From assembly GCA_030595325.1 (NCBI GenBank), contig JAUVDN010000007.1, forward strand, positions 1 to 43,784: DNA of 43,784 bases. Reading direction: 5' to 3'. Shown here piece by piece: positions 26,635 through 33,783 of the stretch. The position numbers were made by a program, and so were the translations under genes. Below the pieces are notes generated by a model. The model had not been told where the DNA came from, ran no database searches, and saw only the letters and a program-made list of their open reading frames with translations. How positions within the stretch are numbered: the stretch's first letter is position 1; each line of letters opens with the position of its first letter. Source of the DNA: Gammaproteobacteria bacterium. GTDB taxonomy: Bacteria; Pseudomonadota; Gammaproteobacteria; SZUA-229.

Positions 26635-27093
26635 ATGAATATAAAAAAAATATTATTAATAATGGGTTTTTCAATAATCAGTGCGTGCGCATCAAACGAA
26701 GCAACTATGGATACTGATGAAAACAATGCAGAAGTGGCTAAAGATGAAACGGTTACTGCTGCAGAAGAGTCGAAAGTAGAAGATCACGCAATGAAAGAAG
26801 AATCAACTGAAACCACTGCGGAAGTTACTGAGACTGCTGCAACAACAGAAGCTGCAACCAGCGACTCAAATAATAAAGTGTCGACATGTGAAAATGGCGA
26901 CCAGGTTCGGACCATCAGTGTTATCTATGACAATGCAGAGACAGACACCATTTGTGAAGTAACCTATGAGAAGTCCACAGGTGTACAAACATTATGGACA
27001 GCAAACTCTGACAGGGATTACTGCATGAATCAAGCCGCAGCGTTTATTGAGAAACAAGAAGGCTGGGGATGGACTTGCAGCAATATAGAATAA
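26635..27093 (+). CDS. Lipoprotein with long acidic linker
   Basis: 152 residues. Lipobox SACAS with Cys18, then about 65 residues of Glu/Thr/Ala-rich low-complexity linker, then a compact domain with four Cys (TCENGDQVRTISVIYDNA...CEVTYEK...YCMNQ...TCSN). The linker probably tethers a disulfide-bonded domain to a membrane. No family recognised. A strong terminator follows. Confidence 0.7.
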   Translation: MNIKKILLIMGFSIISACASNEATMDTDENNAEVAKDETVTAAEESKVEDHAMKEESTETTAEVTETAATTEAATSDSNNKVSTCENGDQVRTISVIYDNAETDTICEVTYEKSTGVQTLWTANSDRDYCMNQAAAFIEKQEGWGWTCSNIE

Positions 27094-27121
27094 TCTAAAT
27101 AAAATAAAAGACAAAAACCGC

Positions 27122-27165
27122 AGGGGTTGCAGGCAAACGAAAATTGTCTGCAACCCCTTTTTTTC
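27122..27165 (+). terminator. Strong hairpin terminator
   Basis: AGGGGTTGCAG.CAA (27122-27136) pairs with TTG.CTGCAACCCCT (27144-27158), followed by a T-run. It ends the lipoprotein transcript. Confidence 0.85.
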
Positions 27166-27202
27166 TATATTTAACACTGACACGCCCCTCGCTTCCTCTT
27201 TA

Positions 27203-27635
27203 ATTCAGTGAATTTGAAGGCGGCATGGCTTTACCAAAAGAAATTAAAAAACCCAAATAGGCATTATTTATTATAAAAGTGGCCAGTATCACTACTGGCG
27301 ATGACGACCTGAATGAACACCTCAAAAGTTCTGCTTTTTTCAACGCTGCACAGTTTCCAATAATCATGTTTGTCAGCACAGATTTTGAGTGGATAGATGC
27401 ATCTACGGCAAGGTTAAGCGGAAATCTAACTCTGCACGGAATCACAAAACTACTAATCTTTAATGTTGTTATTGATTCAACTGAAAATAATGATTCAAAG
27501 AAAAGTGACAACTTATCAATGCTGGCAATTGCAGTAGTTCAACACTCAGATTTTGGCATGCATGAATTACAGATATTGGTCAGTGACAAAGTTAAAGTTA
27601 ACTTAAAGCTAGAAGCACAACGAATGCCTGGATAA
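27203..27635 (+). pseudogene. 5'-truncated YceI-family gene
   Basis: The intact C-terminal two thirds read VASITTGDDDLNEHLKSSAF, FPIIMFVST and LSGNLTLHGITKLL, which is YceI, a periplasmic isoprenoid/lipid-binding lipocalin-like fold. In the same frame upstream, EFEGGMALPKEIKKPK, then TAG (27258-27260), then ALFIIK joins the intact part, as family members would. The beginning of the gene, including signal peptide, is missing: the YceI-like sequence begins directly after CCTCTTTAATT (27195-27205), which resembles a palindrome-family right arm. Confidence 0.65.
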
Positions 27636-27665
27636 GTTAAAAGAGCGCTAAAGAAAGAACAGAAA

Positions 27666-27724
27666 AAATGGGTCGGTGACAAAACGTAATAATTCAATTT
27701 GCCACCGGCCCTTTTAATTTTTTT
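27666..27724. terminator. Palindromic terminator, family member B
   Basis: GGGTCGGTGACAAA (27670-27683) pairs with TTTGCCACCGGCCC (27698-27711) with one wobble and one mismatch. An A-run precedes and TTTTAATT follows. Loop and arms resemble those of the element at 31887-31943. It separates the YceI remnant from the convergent haem lipoprotein. Confidence 0.75.
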
Positions 27725-27726
27725 AA

Positions 27727-28296
27727 CTAATCACAACGCGGATCACCCTTTTGTGTCCAGCGAATAACGAAACCAGGAATCGGCAGTGAGTCACAACCAT
27801 GATCTTCTTCACAGATAAGATCCCATTGTGGCTCTGCTTTCTGATGGCACTCAAAACAGTTTCCACCAAATTTATTATTTACCTGTGTAGTACCGCGCAC
27901 CTTTATTTTTGAGCCTTCTTCAGAGACGTCCAACTCAAAGAACTCCCAATCATTGGTAATTGTATTCCAGCCTTTATGATGCTTTATCATGACTTCTGCC
28001 GGAATCAACTGCACCACAGAACCCGGAGGATAAGTTGCACCTTCTGGTGACATCGCTGAAGCAACCGTGCCGTCTAAATCACCCAGAATATTACTCACAA
28101 AAAAACCGCGTACCGGGCGCATCTTTTTCAAACACACAAACGTATCTTCAGTCACTGGTATGGCTTTAGTTGGATCGGTAACGCCAACTTCCACAGCAGT
28201 TGGCATTCCGCCATCTGCATCCGCCTCAGTGCTTGACACCATACAACCACTACAGATTAGTAGCCACAAACAAATCGATACCATTAATGTTTTCAT
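27727..28296 (-). CDS. c-type haem lipoprotein
   Basis: 189 residues. Lipobox CSGCM (Cys18) indicates a lipid-anchored periplasmic protein. A single CxxCH haem motif (NCFECHQKA) lies near the C-terminus and is followed by two further Cys pairs (LICEEDHGC). The WEFFELD stretch before it is like cytochrome P460-type proteins, but that assignment is uncertain. A membrane cytochrome b gene lies 75 bases upstream on the same strand, so they may form an electron-transfer pair. Confidence 0.72.
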   Translation of the reverse strand: MKTLMVSICLWLLICSGCMVSSTEADADGGMPTAVEVGVTDPTKAIPVTEDTFVCLKKMRPVRGFFVSNILGDLDGTVASAMSPEGATYPPGSVVQLIPAEVMIKHHKGWNTITNDWEFFELDVSEEGSKIKVRGTTQVNNKFGGNCFECHQKAEPQWDLICEEDHGCDSLPIPGFVIRWTQKGDPRCD

Positions 28297-28370
28297 AATT
28301 ACTGCTGTTATTTTCTAATAGGGAATTCCCTCTAATTTGCTATAGAAACCGTGCTCAACCCCCTTTTATT

Positions 28371-29096
28371 CTACTCATCTTCCGGCGATTTTGTTAATAT
28401 TTTTTTCCCCGTAAACATAGCAGAAATAAGGTTGCCGCCTTCTTTCAACTCGGTAATGACTACAGCAGAGATATGAACGACGATAAATAGCAACAGTGTG
28501 TAGAAACCATAATAATGAATAGTAATAAATGGTTTACGGAATGCACGCATCGCTTTATATGCCTCTTCATCATACAATTCTTTCGAATAAGGCACGAGCG
28601 TTGCAGGGTCAATACCTGGGGCGGCGATCCAGTTAGCGATCCATGACCCTAATGGCGGATAGTATATATCTGTACCCGCTAATACCAAACCAGTAACTGC
28701 TTGGACAAACAAAAGAAAAATCAGCAGAGTAACAGCAAGGCGCCCAAGAGGGTTATGCCCGAGATATTGTTTTGCTTGCCCACTGGAAAAATTAGAAATG
28801 TAATCGCGTGTTTCTTTTATGTAACCTTGCCTAAACGGCAAGAATGCTGACCAGCGCGAATAACGTCCACCTATGAAAGCCCAGATAATTCGCCATGACA
28901 GGTTAAGTGCAAACACATAACCTATCCAGACATGTATTGTCTTTAGGAGGATTTTTCCTTCTACGGATACGCCTAGCAGTTTTGCATTGAGGATAACCAC
29001 GCCGATAGCTATTAGTCCAATAATGCACAGTACGTTAATCCAGTGAAACCGACGTACACCTGCATCCCAAATCGCATAGATTTTAATGTCAGTCAT
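28371..29096 (-). CDS. Membrane cytochrome b (b561/NiFe-hydrogenase b-type)
   Basis: 241 residues with about four to five membrane helices. IYAIWDAGVRRFHWINVLCI and HVWIGYVFALNLSWRIIWAF at the N-terminus, and HYYGFYTLLLFIVVHISAVV near the end, place the haem-ligand His residues typical of this di-haem family. It would pass electrons between quinone and a periplasmic partner, plausibly the haem lipoprotein encoded next to it. Confidence 0.88.
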   Translation of the reverse strand: MTDIKIYAIWDAGVRRFHWINVLCIIGLIAIGVVILNAKLLGVSVEGKILLKTIHVWIGYVFALNLSWRIIWAFIGGRYSRWSAFLPFRQGYIKETRDYISNFSSGQAKQYLGHNPLGRLAVTLLIFLLFVQAVTGLVLAGTDIYYPPLGSWIANWIAAPGIDPATLVPYSKELYDEEAYKAMRAFRKPFITIHYYGFYTLLLFIVVHISAVVITELKEGGNLISAMFTGKKILTKSPEDE

Positions 29097-29258
29097 GAAG
29101 CACCCTTTTTAAATTTAATCGCTAATAATAAATATTAGTCACAACAGAACTGATTTAGTTGCTTTTTATCAAGGAAACTCCATTTAAAGAAAAATAAAGA
29201 GGACGGGCGATAGAATACGATTGGTCTAAATTTATTCCACCCATCAATCACCCTTCAA

Positions 29259-29765
29259 TCAAAACCGATTTAACATCGCCGGATTATAGGTGTCAGTAGA
29301 CAAACTCAAGCCCGCATCACCCATACGCTGGTCGAGAACTCGAATCTTACCCACCAAACCTTCCATCGTGATGGTATTGTCATCCAGCTCATAAAGCTGC
29401 TTAGACCCACGATACATAAAATTTGTGATAATCATGGCATCGTTATCGTTGTTTTCAACGGCCGCTTCAATCTTGCGTAATTTACGTTGTATCCGATTTA
29501 ACTGTTGTTTTAAATCCCACACATAGACCACCTCAACCATATAAGGATGCTGGCGATACTTATTCAATACAATAAACACAATTATAGCTGCAGCAGCTAC
29601 GCCCGCCAGGTTATGCATAAAATGCGAAACATCAGGACTGCTAAAAAGGTAAATAAACAGCGTTGAAGCAGCAACGGTGATAATCATAAGCGCCACTGCC
29701 ATGCCCGCAAATACCACCCTAAGATGCTTGCGATATCGCATCTTGTTAATTTCTCTTAGTCGCAT
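29259..29765 (-). CDS. DUF3087-type membrane protein
   Basis: 168 residues. The start MRLREINKMRYRKHLRVVF and two membrane helices followed by a long cytoplasmic helix region match the DUF3087 pattern. Function unknown. It sits between the cytochrome b gene and a lipoprotein gene on the same strand. Confidence 0.72.
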   Translation of the reverse strand: MRLREINKMRYRKHLRVVFAGMAVALMIITVAASTLFIYLFSSPDVSHFMHNLAGVAAAAIIVFIVLNKYRQHPYMVEVVYVWDLKQQLNRIQRKLRKIEAAVENNDNDAMIITNFMYRGSKQLYELDDNTITMEGLVGKIRVLDQRMGDAGLSLSTDTYNPAMLNRF

Positions 29766-29861
29766 TTAAAACACTCAGTATTAAAAAAGGTGATTTTACC
29801 GCAGACCAGACAAGGGAGTTTGAAGATTTTTCGTCTCCTTTAATTCGCCTCCTTTAGCTCT

Positions 29862-30203
29862 TTAGTTATAGTTTTTACTCAAGATCTTATATTTTGTCAT
29901 AAGGTCATCGCATATCTGCTTAGGCGCATCACACTGACTTACAACCTTCACTTCTAGTTCACTCTTTTGATTGCTATAAATTATCTTTTTAAACATTGCG
30001 GGTGAGACGTTATTTATTTCTGGCGCCAGAAACCAGTAAACGCGGTTTCCGTCTTCTATTTTGGAAACTATGCTCCATCCATCCTCGTGAACAATATTTG
30101 CTAAAGGATCGATGCTTGATGCATCTGACTTATTATCTGTTTTGTTACAGGAAACCAGAACAAAAAACAGAAGTAGAGTAATAATGTAATGTGAGTACTT
30201 CAT
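29862..30203 (-). CDS. Small lipoprotein
   Basis: 113 residues from ATG 30203. Hydrophobic segment and lipobox LVSC. Two further Cys lie near the C-terminus (SQCDAPKQICDD). The upstream in-frame extension to 30293 has no signal-like character, and a purine-rich AGAGACGAT sits before 30203. No family recognised. Confidence 0.68.
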   Translation of the reverse strand: MKYSHYIITLLLFFVLVSCNKTDNKSDASSIDPLANIVHEDGWSIVSKIEDGNRVYWFLAPEINNVSPAMFKKIIYSNQKSELEVKVVSQCDAPKQICDDLMTKYKILSKNYN

Positions 30204-30240
30204 ATCGTCTCTAGTGATCCGTCTGATTAAGTTGGGCAGC

Positions 30241-30269
30241 TTAAATCGGGCTGCGCACTTTAATATACT
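30241..30269 (+). promoter_or_regulatory. Weak candidate promoter ahead of the GGA-hairpin element
   Basis: TATACT at 30264-30269 with TTAAAT at 30241-30246 gives a 17-base spacer; the -35 matches the consensus poorly. If used, transcription would start near 30277, just ahead of the first GGA hairpin at 30301. No GacA-type TGTAAG-N6-CTTACA site was seen. Confidence 0.25.
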
Positions 30270-30300
30270 GCTCTTAGATACCCGATAGGTCAAAACTTAT

Positions 30301-30485
30301 CTACATGGACGTAGGTAGTAGAGTAATGCAGGACGCTTACATGGATGTAAGCGGTAGAACGACTCATTAGGGCAGGAAGCCCGTAATTAGAATAACGCAT
30401 CGTTACATGGATCTAACTTATTAGTGCAATGCAGGAGTATTTGCCGAGGAGCTGTTGCCGATAAATCCCTCCTACCCCTTTAATT
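30301..30485 (+). ncRNA. Candidate GGA-hairpin RNA element, copy 1 (CsrB/RsmY-like?)
   Basis: Seven GGA triplets occur on the plus strand, several in hairpin loops: CTAC-ATGGAC-GTAG (30301-30314), CGCTTACA-TGGA-TGTAAGCG (30334-30353), GGGC-AGGAA-GCCC (30370-30382) and GTTA..GGA..TAAC (30402-30417), then CAGGAG and GAGGAG. The second hairpin matches the CsrA-binding consensus (ACAnGGAnGT in a loop). The element ends with CCCTCCTACCCCTTTAATT, an arm of the palindrome family. It lies between divergent genes and has a second copy at 32567. No strong terminator is present, so transcription is unproven. Confidence 0.5.
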
Positions 30486-30601
30486 TTAAACTCAAGATCA
30501 GTTTTAAACACAAAGGATTCATAAATTTAACGTAGAATTACCCCTCTGCAAGCCAGTCGAGACTGCCCCATAGAACGACAGCTTATTCGTCAGGTACATA
30601 A

Positions 30602-30943
30602 ATGATTCTCTATTCAATTTTACTTTTTTCTCTAGCCGCATCTCTCGGTTTATATTTAGTAGTGTTAGGTACTCGTTACCACCGCAGTTCATTAAAAGTC
30701 GGCTTAATCCATTCCAGTATAGGCTTGCTCGCTTTAGTCTTATTGATTTTGCAAATTATGAATGGGGCAATTAATAAATATAATAATGTCGCTGCTTTAT
30801 TAATGCTTTTGGCTGTTATTGGCGGGATTATGTTGTTTGCTTTACGCGAGAAAAAAGAACCACCACCAATGATGCTTGTCGTCATACACGCAACCATGGC
30901 ACTTGTCGGGTTGTTGCTATTATATTTAGGCTTTGATTTTTAA
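30602..30943 (+). CDS. Small integral membrane protein
   Basis: 113 residues with three to four membrane helices and short loops (REKKEPPPMM). No family recognised. It is preceded by GGA-hairpin copy 1 and followed by a palindromic terminator shared with the cold-shock gene. Confidence 0.6.
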   Translation: MILYSILLFSLAASLGLYLVVLGTRYHRSSLKVGLIHSSIGLLALVLLILQIMNGAINKYNNVAALLMLLAVIGGIMLFALREKKEPPPMMLVVIHATMALVGLLLLYLGFDF

Positions 30944-30992
30944 TTAATAAATACGACTATCTACTACTATCTACTACTAAACAAGGGACGTA

Positions 30993-31042
30993 AAAAAAGG
31001 GGCCGGAGGGATTATTATTTAATCCCTCCGGCCCCTTTTAAT
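30993..31042. terminator. Perfect palindromic bidirectional terminator, family member A
   Basis: AAAAGGGGCCGGAGGGATTA (30995-31014), loop TTATT, and its exact complement at 31020-31039, flanked by A and TTTTAATT tracts. It lies between the convergent membrane-protein gene and csp. A short CTACTACTAT direct repeat precedes it. Confidence 0.87.
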
Positions 31043-31059
31043 TGATTTGGGTATTACAA

Positions 31060-31266
31060 TCAGATCGGTGTAACCTTGTTTGCACACGGTCCCTTCTGAC
31101 CTTCGCCCACTTCATATTCCACTTGTTGTCCATCATTAAGTGTTGCGTAATCGCTACCGCTCTGGATTTCAGAATGGTGTACGAATAAATCCTTACCTCC
31201 ATCATCTGGAGTGATAAAGCCAAAACCTTTGCCTGCATCGAACCACTTTACTGTACCTGTACTCAT
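31060..31266 (-). CDS. Cold-shock protein, CspA family
   Basis: 68-residue OB-fold RNA/DNA-binding chaperone. RNP1 motif GKGFGFITP and RNP2 motif DLFVHHSEI are both present, and NKVTPI closes the fold. Upstream on the minus strand there is AGGA ten bases before the ATG. A 13-base direct repeat (TTTCATATATATT at 31294 and 31314) lies in the leader or promoter region. Confidence 0.95.
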   Translation of the reverse strand: MSTGTVKWFDAGKGFGFITPDDGGKDLFVHHSEIQSGSDYATLNDGQQVEYEVGEGQKGPCANKVTPI

Positions 31267-31390
31267 TTCACTATTTTCCTGTCTTGATTAGAATTTCATA
31301 TATATTGATGGTGTTTCATATATATTTTGAACTTAAGTATTATAAGTAAAAAACAGGGAAAGGCAAAATGCTTTTTAAAAAAAAATAGAT

Positions 31391-31540
31391 TTACTCCATA
31401 TTAGAAAAAATAGCTCTCAGCACCCCATTACCACCTTTAATAGCTATTATTCCGAAAACAAAGCCAAGTTGAGAATGATTCTCATTTATAACTAGCCCAT
31501 TCAATTCAAATTCTTCATAGTTGATTTTGCAATAATGCAT
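31391..31540 (-). CDS. Possible very small ORF overlapping the upstream gene
   Basis: 49 codons from ATG 31540. The translated sequence (LGFVFGIIAIKGGNGV near the middle) reads like a small protein, and it overlaps the 3' end of the gene at 31515 in another frame. There is no good ribosome-binding site. It includes the Fur-box-like palindrome, so only one of the two readings may be real. Confidence 0.25.
   Translation of the reverse strand: MHYCKINYEEFELNGLVINENHSQLGFVFGIIAIKGGNGVLRAIFSNME
31470..31484. promoter_or_regulatory. Fur-box-like palindrome
   Basis: TGAGAATGATTCTCA is a perfect 7-1-7 palindrome matching the Fur consensus TGATAATnATTATCA with two symmetric changes. It lies about 200 bases upstream of csp and just past the stop of the gene at 31515, and could also be coding sequence of the small ORF. 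Confidence 0.35.
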
Positions 31541-31829
31541 CCCGCATCTGCATATAGGCAATTAGAAACTCAAAAAACATTCGCCAAAATAGCTCCATAA
31601 ACAAAAATGAAGTTATAAAAAACGCTACAAGCTTGGCCTGTTGTTTTCTATTTAGTGATTTCCATATTTTTTCCTTTCCGCTTTCATACACAGTATTTAC
31701 AAATTTGTATTTTCGAATAAACCAGGTGAGAAAGGACCACATGCCGACGGGTAAGATGACCGCCCCGATGTAATAAAATATTATTAAAACCTCAGTACTA
31801 ATAAAGCTTTTAAACGTAAGAAAATCCAT
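31515..31829 (-). CDS. Hypothetical membrane protein, DUF4282-like
   Basis: 104 residues with two membrane helices separated by a basic loop. The start FLTFKSFISTEVLIIFYYIG resembles DUF4282-type proteins, but the match is only by eye. No lipobox or enzymatic motif. Confidence 0.55.
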   Translation of the reverse strand: MDFLTFKSFISTEVLIIFYYIGAVILPVGMWSFLTWFIRKYKFVNTVYESGKEKIWKSLNRKQQAKLVAFFITSFLFMELFWRMFFEFLIAYMQMRDALLQNQL

Positions 31830-31886
31830 TATGCGTAAATACCTAACTTATCTATGATAATGCTAACTTTACCATTCCCCCTAAAT

Positions 31887-31943
31887 AAAAGGAGGACGGT
31901 AACAAAACGCAATAGTTCACATTTGTCACCGACCCGTTTAATT
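31887..31943. terminator. Palindromic terminator, family member B
   Basis: GGACGGTAACAAA (31894-31906) pairs imperfectly with TTTGTCACCGACCC (31922-31935), with A-run ahead and GTTTAATT after. Arms and loop (ACGCAATAGTTCACA) resemble those of the element at 27666. Here it lies between divergent genes, so a pure terminator role is doubtful. Confidence 0.6.
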
Positions 31944-32008
31944 CTTCCGTCGTTTAAAATCTTCTGTAAGATAGCCAGATTACAACTATATATACAGAGG
32001 AAAAACTG

Positions 32009-32560
32009 ATGGAAGGTAAAAAGAATATAGTCTTTGGTTTTCTGTTTCTGGTCATCACCGCCAGTTTAGGACCTTATATGATTTTGACATTATTGCCGGA
32101 TGCTGAAAAAGCATCCTCAGATAAACAGAGGGTATTATCTAATCTACAGTTAGCCGTTATTTCTGACTTTGAAAATACAGAAACACTGGAAGAGATGACC
32201 ACCGATGAAATTGCAAAAACCAATTCGGAAGCAATCCTGGCAATAAACACTAACCTCAATGCCAGGATATCGATTGATACCATCAAGGGAGGACCACACG
32301 CTCACGGAAACCTGGAGGCTTTGCTGAATATTATTGTCGGCATAATCCTCGGTTTACTCACACTGCCATCACTCTACAAACAGATTCTCAGCTGGATTTT
32401 TATCGTTGGTACCGTAATGCATGCAGGTATGGCATTCCTGGGGGTTTTTGGTTTCGCATGGGCAGGTATGCTATTAGCGACAGGTATCGGGCCGGTGTTG
32501 ATACTGTTAGGTCTATTGCTTATGGCAGTTGCAACATTTGTTGGTTATAAGAGAACTTGA
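32009..32560 (+). CDS. Membrane protein with periplasmic His-rich segment
   Basis: 183 residues: one N-terminal helix, a soluble segment of about 70 residues ending GGPHAHGNLEALLNI, then three helices. The HAHG motif next to a membrane helix could bind a metal or haem; that is inference. No family recognised. GGAAAAACTG precedes the ATG. Confidence 0.6.
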   Translation: MEGKKNIVFGFLFLVITASLGPYMILTLLPDAEKASSDKQRVLSNLQLAVISDFENTETLEEMTTDEIAKTNSEAILAINTNLNARISIDTIKGGPHAHGNLEALLNIIVGIILGLLTLPSLYKQILSWIFIVGTVMHAGMAFLGVFGFAWAGMLLATGIGPVLILLGLLLMAVATFVGYKRT

Positions 32561-32566
32561 TGATTT

Positions 32567-32746
32567 AAAAGGGGGCGGTAGTAGAGTAATACAGGACGCT
32601 TACATGAATGTAAGCGGTAGAACGACTCATTAGGGCAGGAAGCCCGTAATTAGAATAACGCATCGTTACATGGATGTAACTTATTAGTACAATGCAGGAG
32701 TATTTGCCGAGGAGCAGCGCCGATAAACCCCTCCGCCCCTTTTATT
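32567..32746 (+). ncRNA. Candidate GGA-hairpin RNA element, copy 2
   Basis: Roughly 95% identical to copy 1 over about 170 bases with a single one-base indel. Hairpins: CGCTTACATGAATGTAAGCG (32597-32616, GGA lost but palindrome kept), GGGC-AGGAA-GCCC (32633-32645), GTTACA-TGGA-TGTAAC (32665-32680), then CAGGAG and GAGGAG. The whole is bracketed by AAAAGGGGGCGG (32567-32578) and CCGCCCCTTTT (32733-32743), which can pair. It lies between convergent genes. Function as a CsrA-titrating RNA is inferred from motif only. Confidence 0.5.
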
Positions 32747-32757
32747 TACGTCCCCTT

Positions 32758-32979
32758 TTATTTTTTCTGTATAGCGATATAAAGATCTTCAACCATTTTC
32801 CTTGCCCACTCCGCCTTTCGCAAAAACTTCAGACTAGATTTCACCGACGGATCATTTTTAAAACATTTGATATTGATACGATCGCCCAACTCATCCCAAC
32901 CAAAATGCTCTACCAGAGCATTCACAATATGCTCAAGTGTTTTTCCGTGTAGCGGGTTGTTCTTTTGTTGGTGAGTCAT
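32758..32979 (-). CDS. VF530-type DNA-binding protein (DUF2132)
   Basis: 73 residues. [53 protein letters not shown] are the conserved blocks of this small helical family. Cytoplasmic. Its exact role is unknown. It lies at the left edge of the gene pair with the SpoU methylase on the same strand, about 60 bases apart. Confidence 0.88.
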   Translation of the reverse strand: MTHQQKNNPLHGKTLEHIVNALVEHFGWDELGDRINIKCFKNDPSVKSSLKFLRKAEWARKMVEDLYIAIQKK

Positions 32980-33037
32980 ACGCAGTAAATTTAAGGAAAG
33001 AAATTACAGGGAATATTATTATAATCTTTTTCAACGA

Positions 33038-33568
33038 TTATAAATCTACCTTCAAACAGTTATTAATATCTCGGCTTTCACGAATTAATCGATTGCCTTC
33101 AAGGCTGGGAAATTCATTAGCAGACTTTGCCAGTCGATCATATAAAACAACATTCACCGTTGCAGCCAAATTCATGCAACCAACCGTCGGCACATAAACA
33201 ACCGCATCTGCCCTGTTGATAATGTCCTGACTGATCGTACCGTCTTCCGGGCCGAAAATATATAAAGCATTGTGCGGGTGCCGGTACGCCGGTAAGGCAA
33301 TCGCGTTTTCAGCAAATTCAATACATACAATGTCTAAATTGTCAGGCGTGTCGTCAATCAGATGCTCAACGCCTGTAATCGCAATGTCCTTGCTCACCTT
33401 ACGACTCATATCAACGGTGCAAGGATTAAGTCTGGCCGCACGAGGGTAACGTGTGCCGGTATAAAAAACGCTGTTAACGCGATAGTTACCTGCCGCACGT
33501 AACACAGAGGCTACATTCTCCGGGCTTTTGGGATTAAGTAACCCAATACAACTTTTTTCAGGATTCAT
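33038..33568 (-). CDS. SpoU/TrmH-family RNA methyltransferase
   Basis: 176 residues. Motifs IGLLNPKSPENVASVLRAAG, ALYIFGPEDGTISQDI and VYVPTVGCMNLAATVNVVLYD form the SPOUT knot and SAM site, with the Asn-Leu-Ala segment typical of the family. It lacks the C-terminal extension of TrmH and the N-terminal domain of RlmB. RNA target unknown. Confidence 0.85.
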   Translation of the reverse strand: MNPEKSCIGLLNPKSPENVASVLRAAGNYRVNSVFYTGTRYPRAARLNPCTVDMSRKVSKDIAITGVEHLIDDTPDNLDIVCIEFAENAIALPAYRHPHNALYIFGPEDGTISQDIINRADAVVYVPTVGCMNLAATVNVVLYDRLAKSANEFPSLEGNRLIRESRDINNCLKVDL

Positions 33569-33588
33569 AACTCTTTTTTTAGTATCTT

Positions 33589-33655
33589 CGATTAAAGGGG
33601 TCGATTAAAGGGGTCGATTAAAGGGTTCTAACCCCATTAATTTTAATTCTACCAA
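33589..33655. repeat. Three tandem copies of a palindrome left arm with one right arm
   Basis: CGATTAAAGGGGT occurs at 33589-33601 and 33602-33614, with a variant ending GGGTT at 33615-33627; AACCCCATTAATTTTAATT follows as a right arm. It lies upstream of both the SpoU gene (-) and the A-type carrier gene (+). A run of seven C follows at 33694-33700. Confidence 0.7.
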
Positions 33656-33783
33656 ACAATTTGGAAAATCAGCGGGAGAATTATTTAGTCGCACCCCCCC
33701 ATTATTCCTAATTACTCATTACAATAAACACCTGCATTCCTTTATAATCACGTTTTTTTCGAATTAAACTCAGGTAGAACCTA

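Noticed and set aside
27200-27511. Minus-strand ORF of 103 codons over the yceI remnant
   Set aside because: The plus strand carries clear YceI motifs in another frame; the minus-strand frame is its shadow.
30334-30353. CTTACA...TGTAAG read as a GacA upstream activating site
   Set aside because: The GacA site has TGTAAG before CTTACA with a six-base gap. Here the order is reversed and the gap is four bases with GGA, so it is a hairpin and not that operator.
33589-33627. Tandem repeats as a CRISPR array
   Set aside because: The units are directly adjacent without spacers and match the palindrome arm, so it is not CRISPR.
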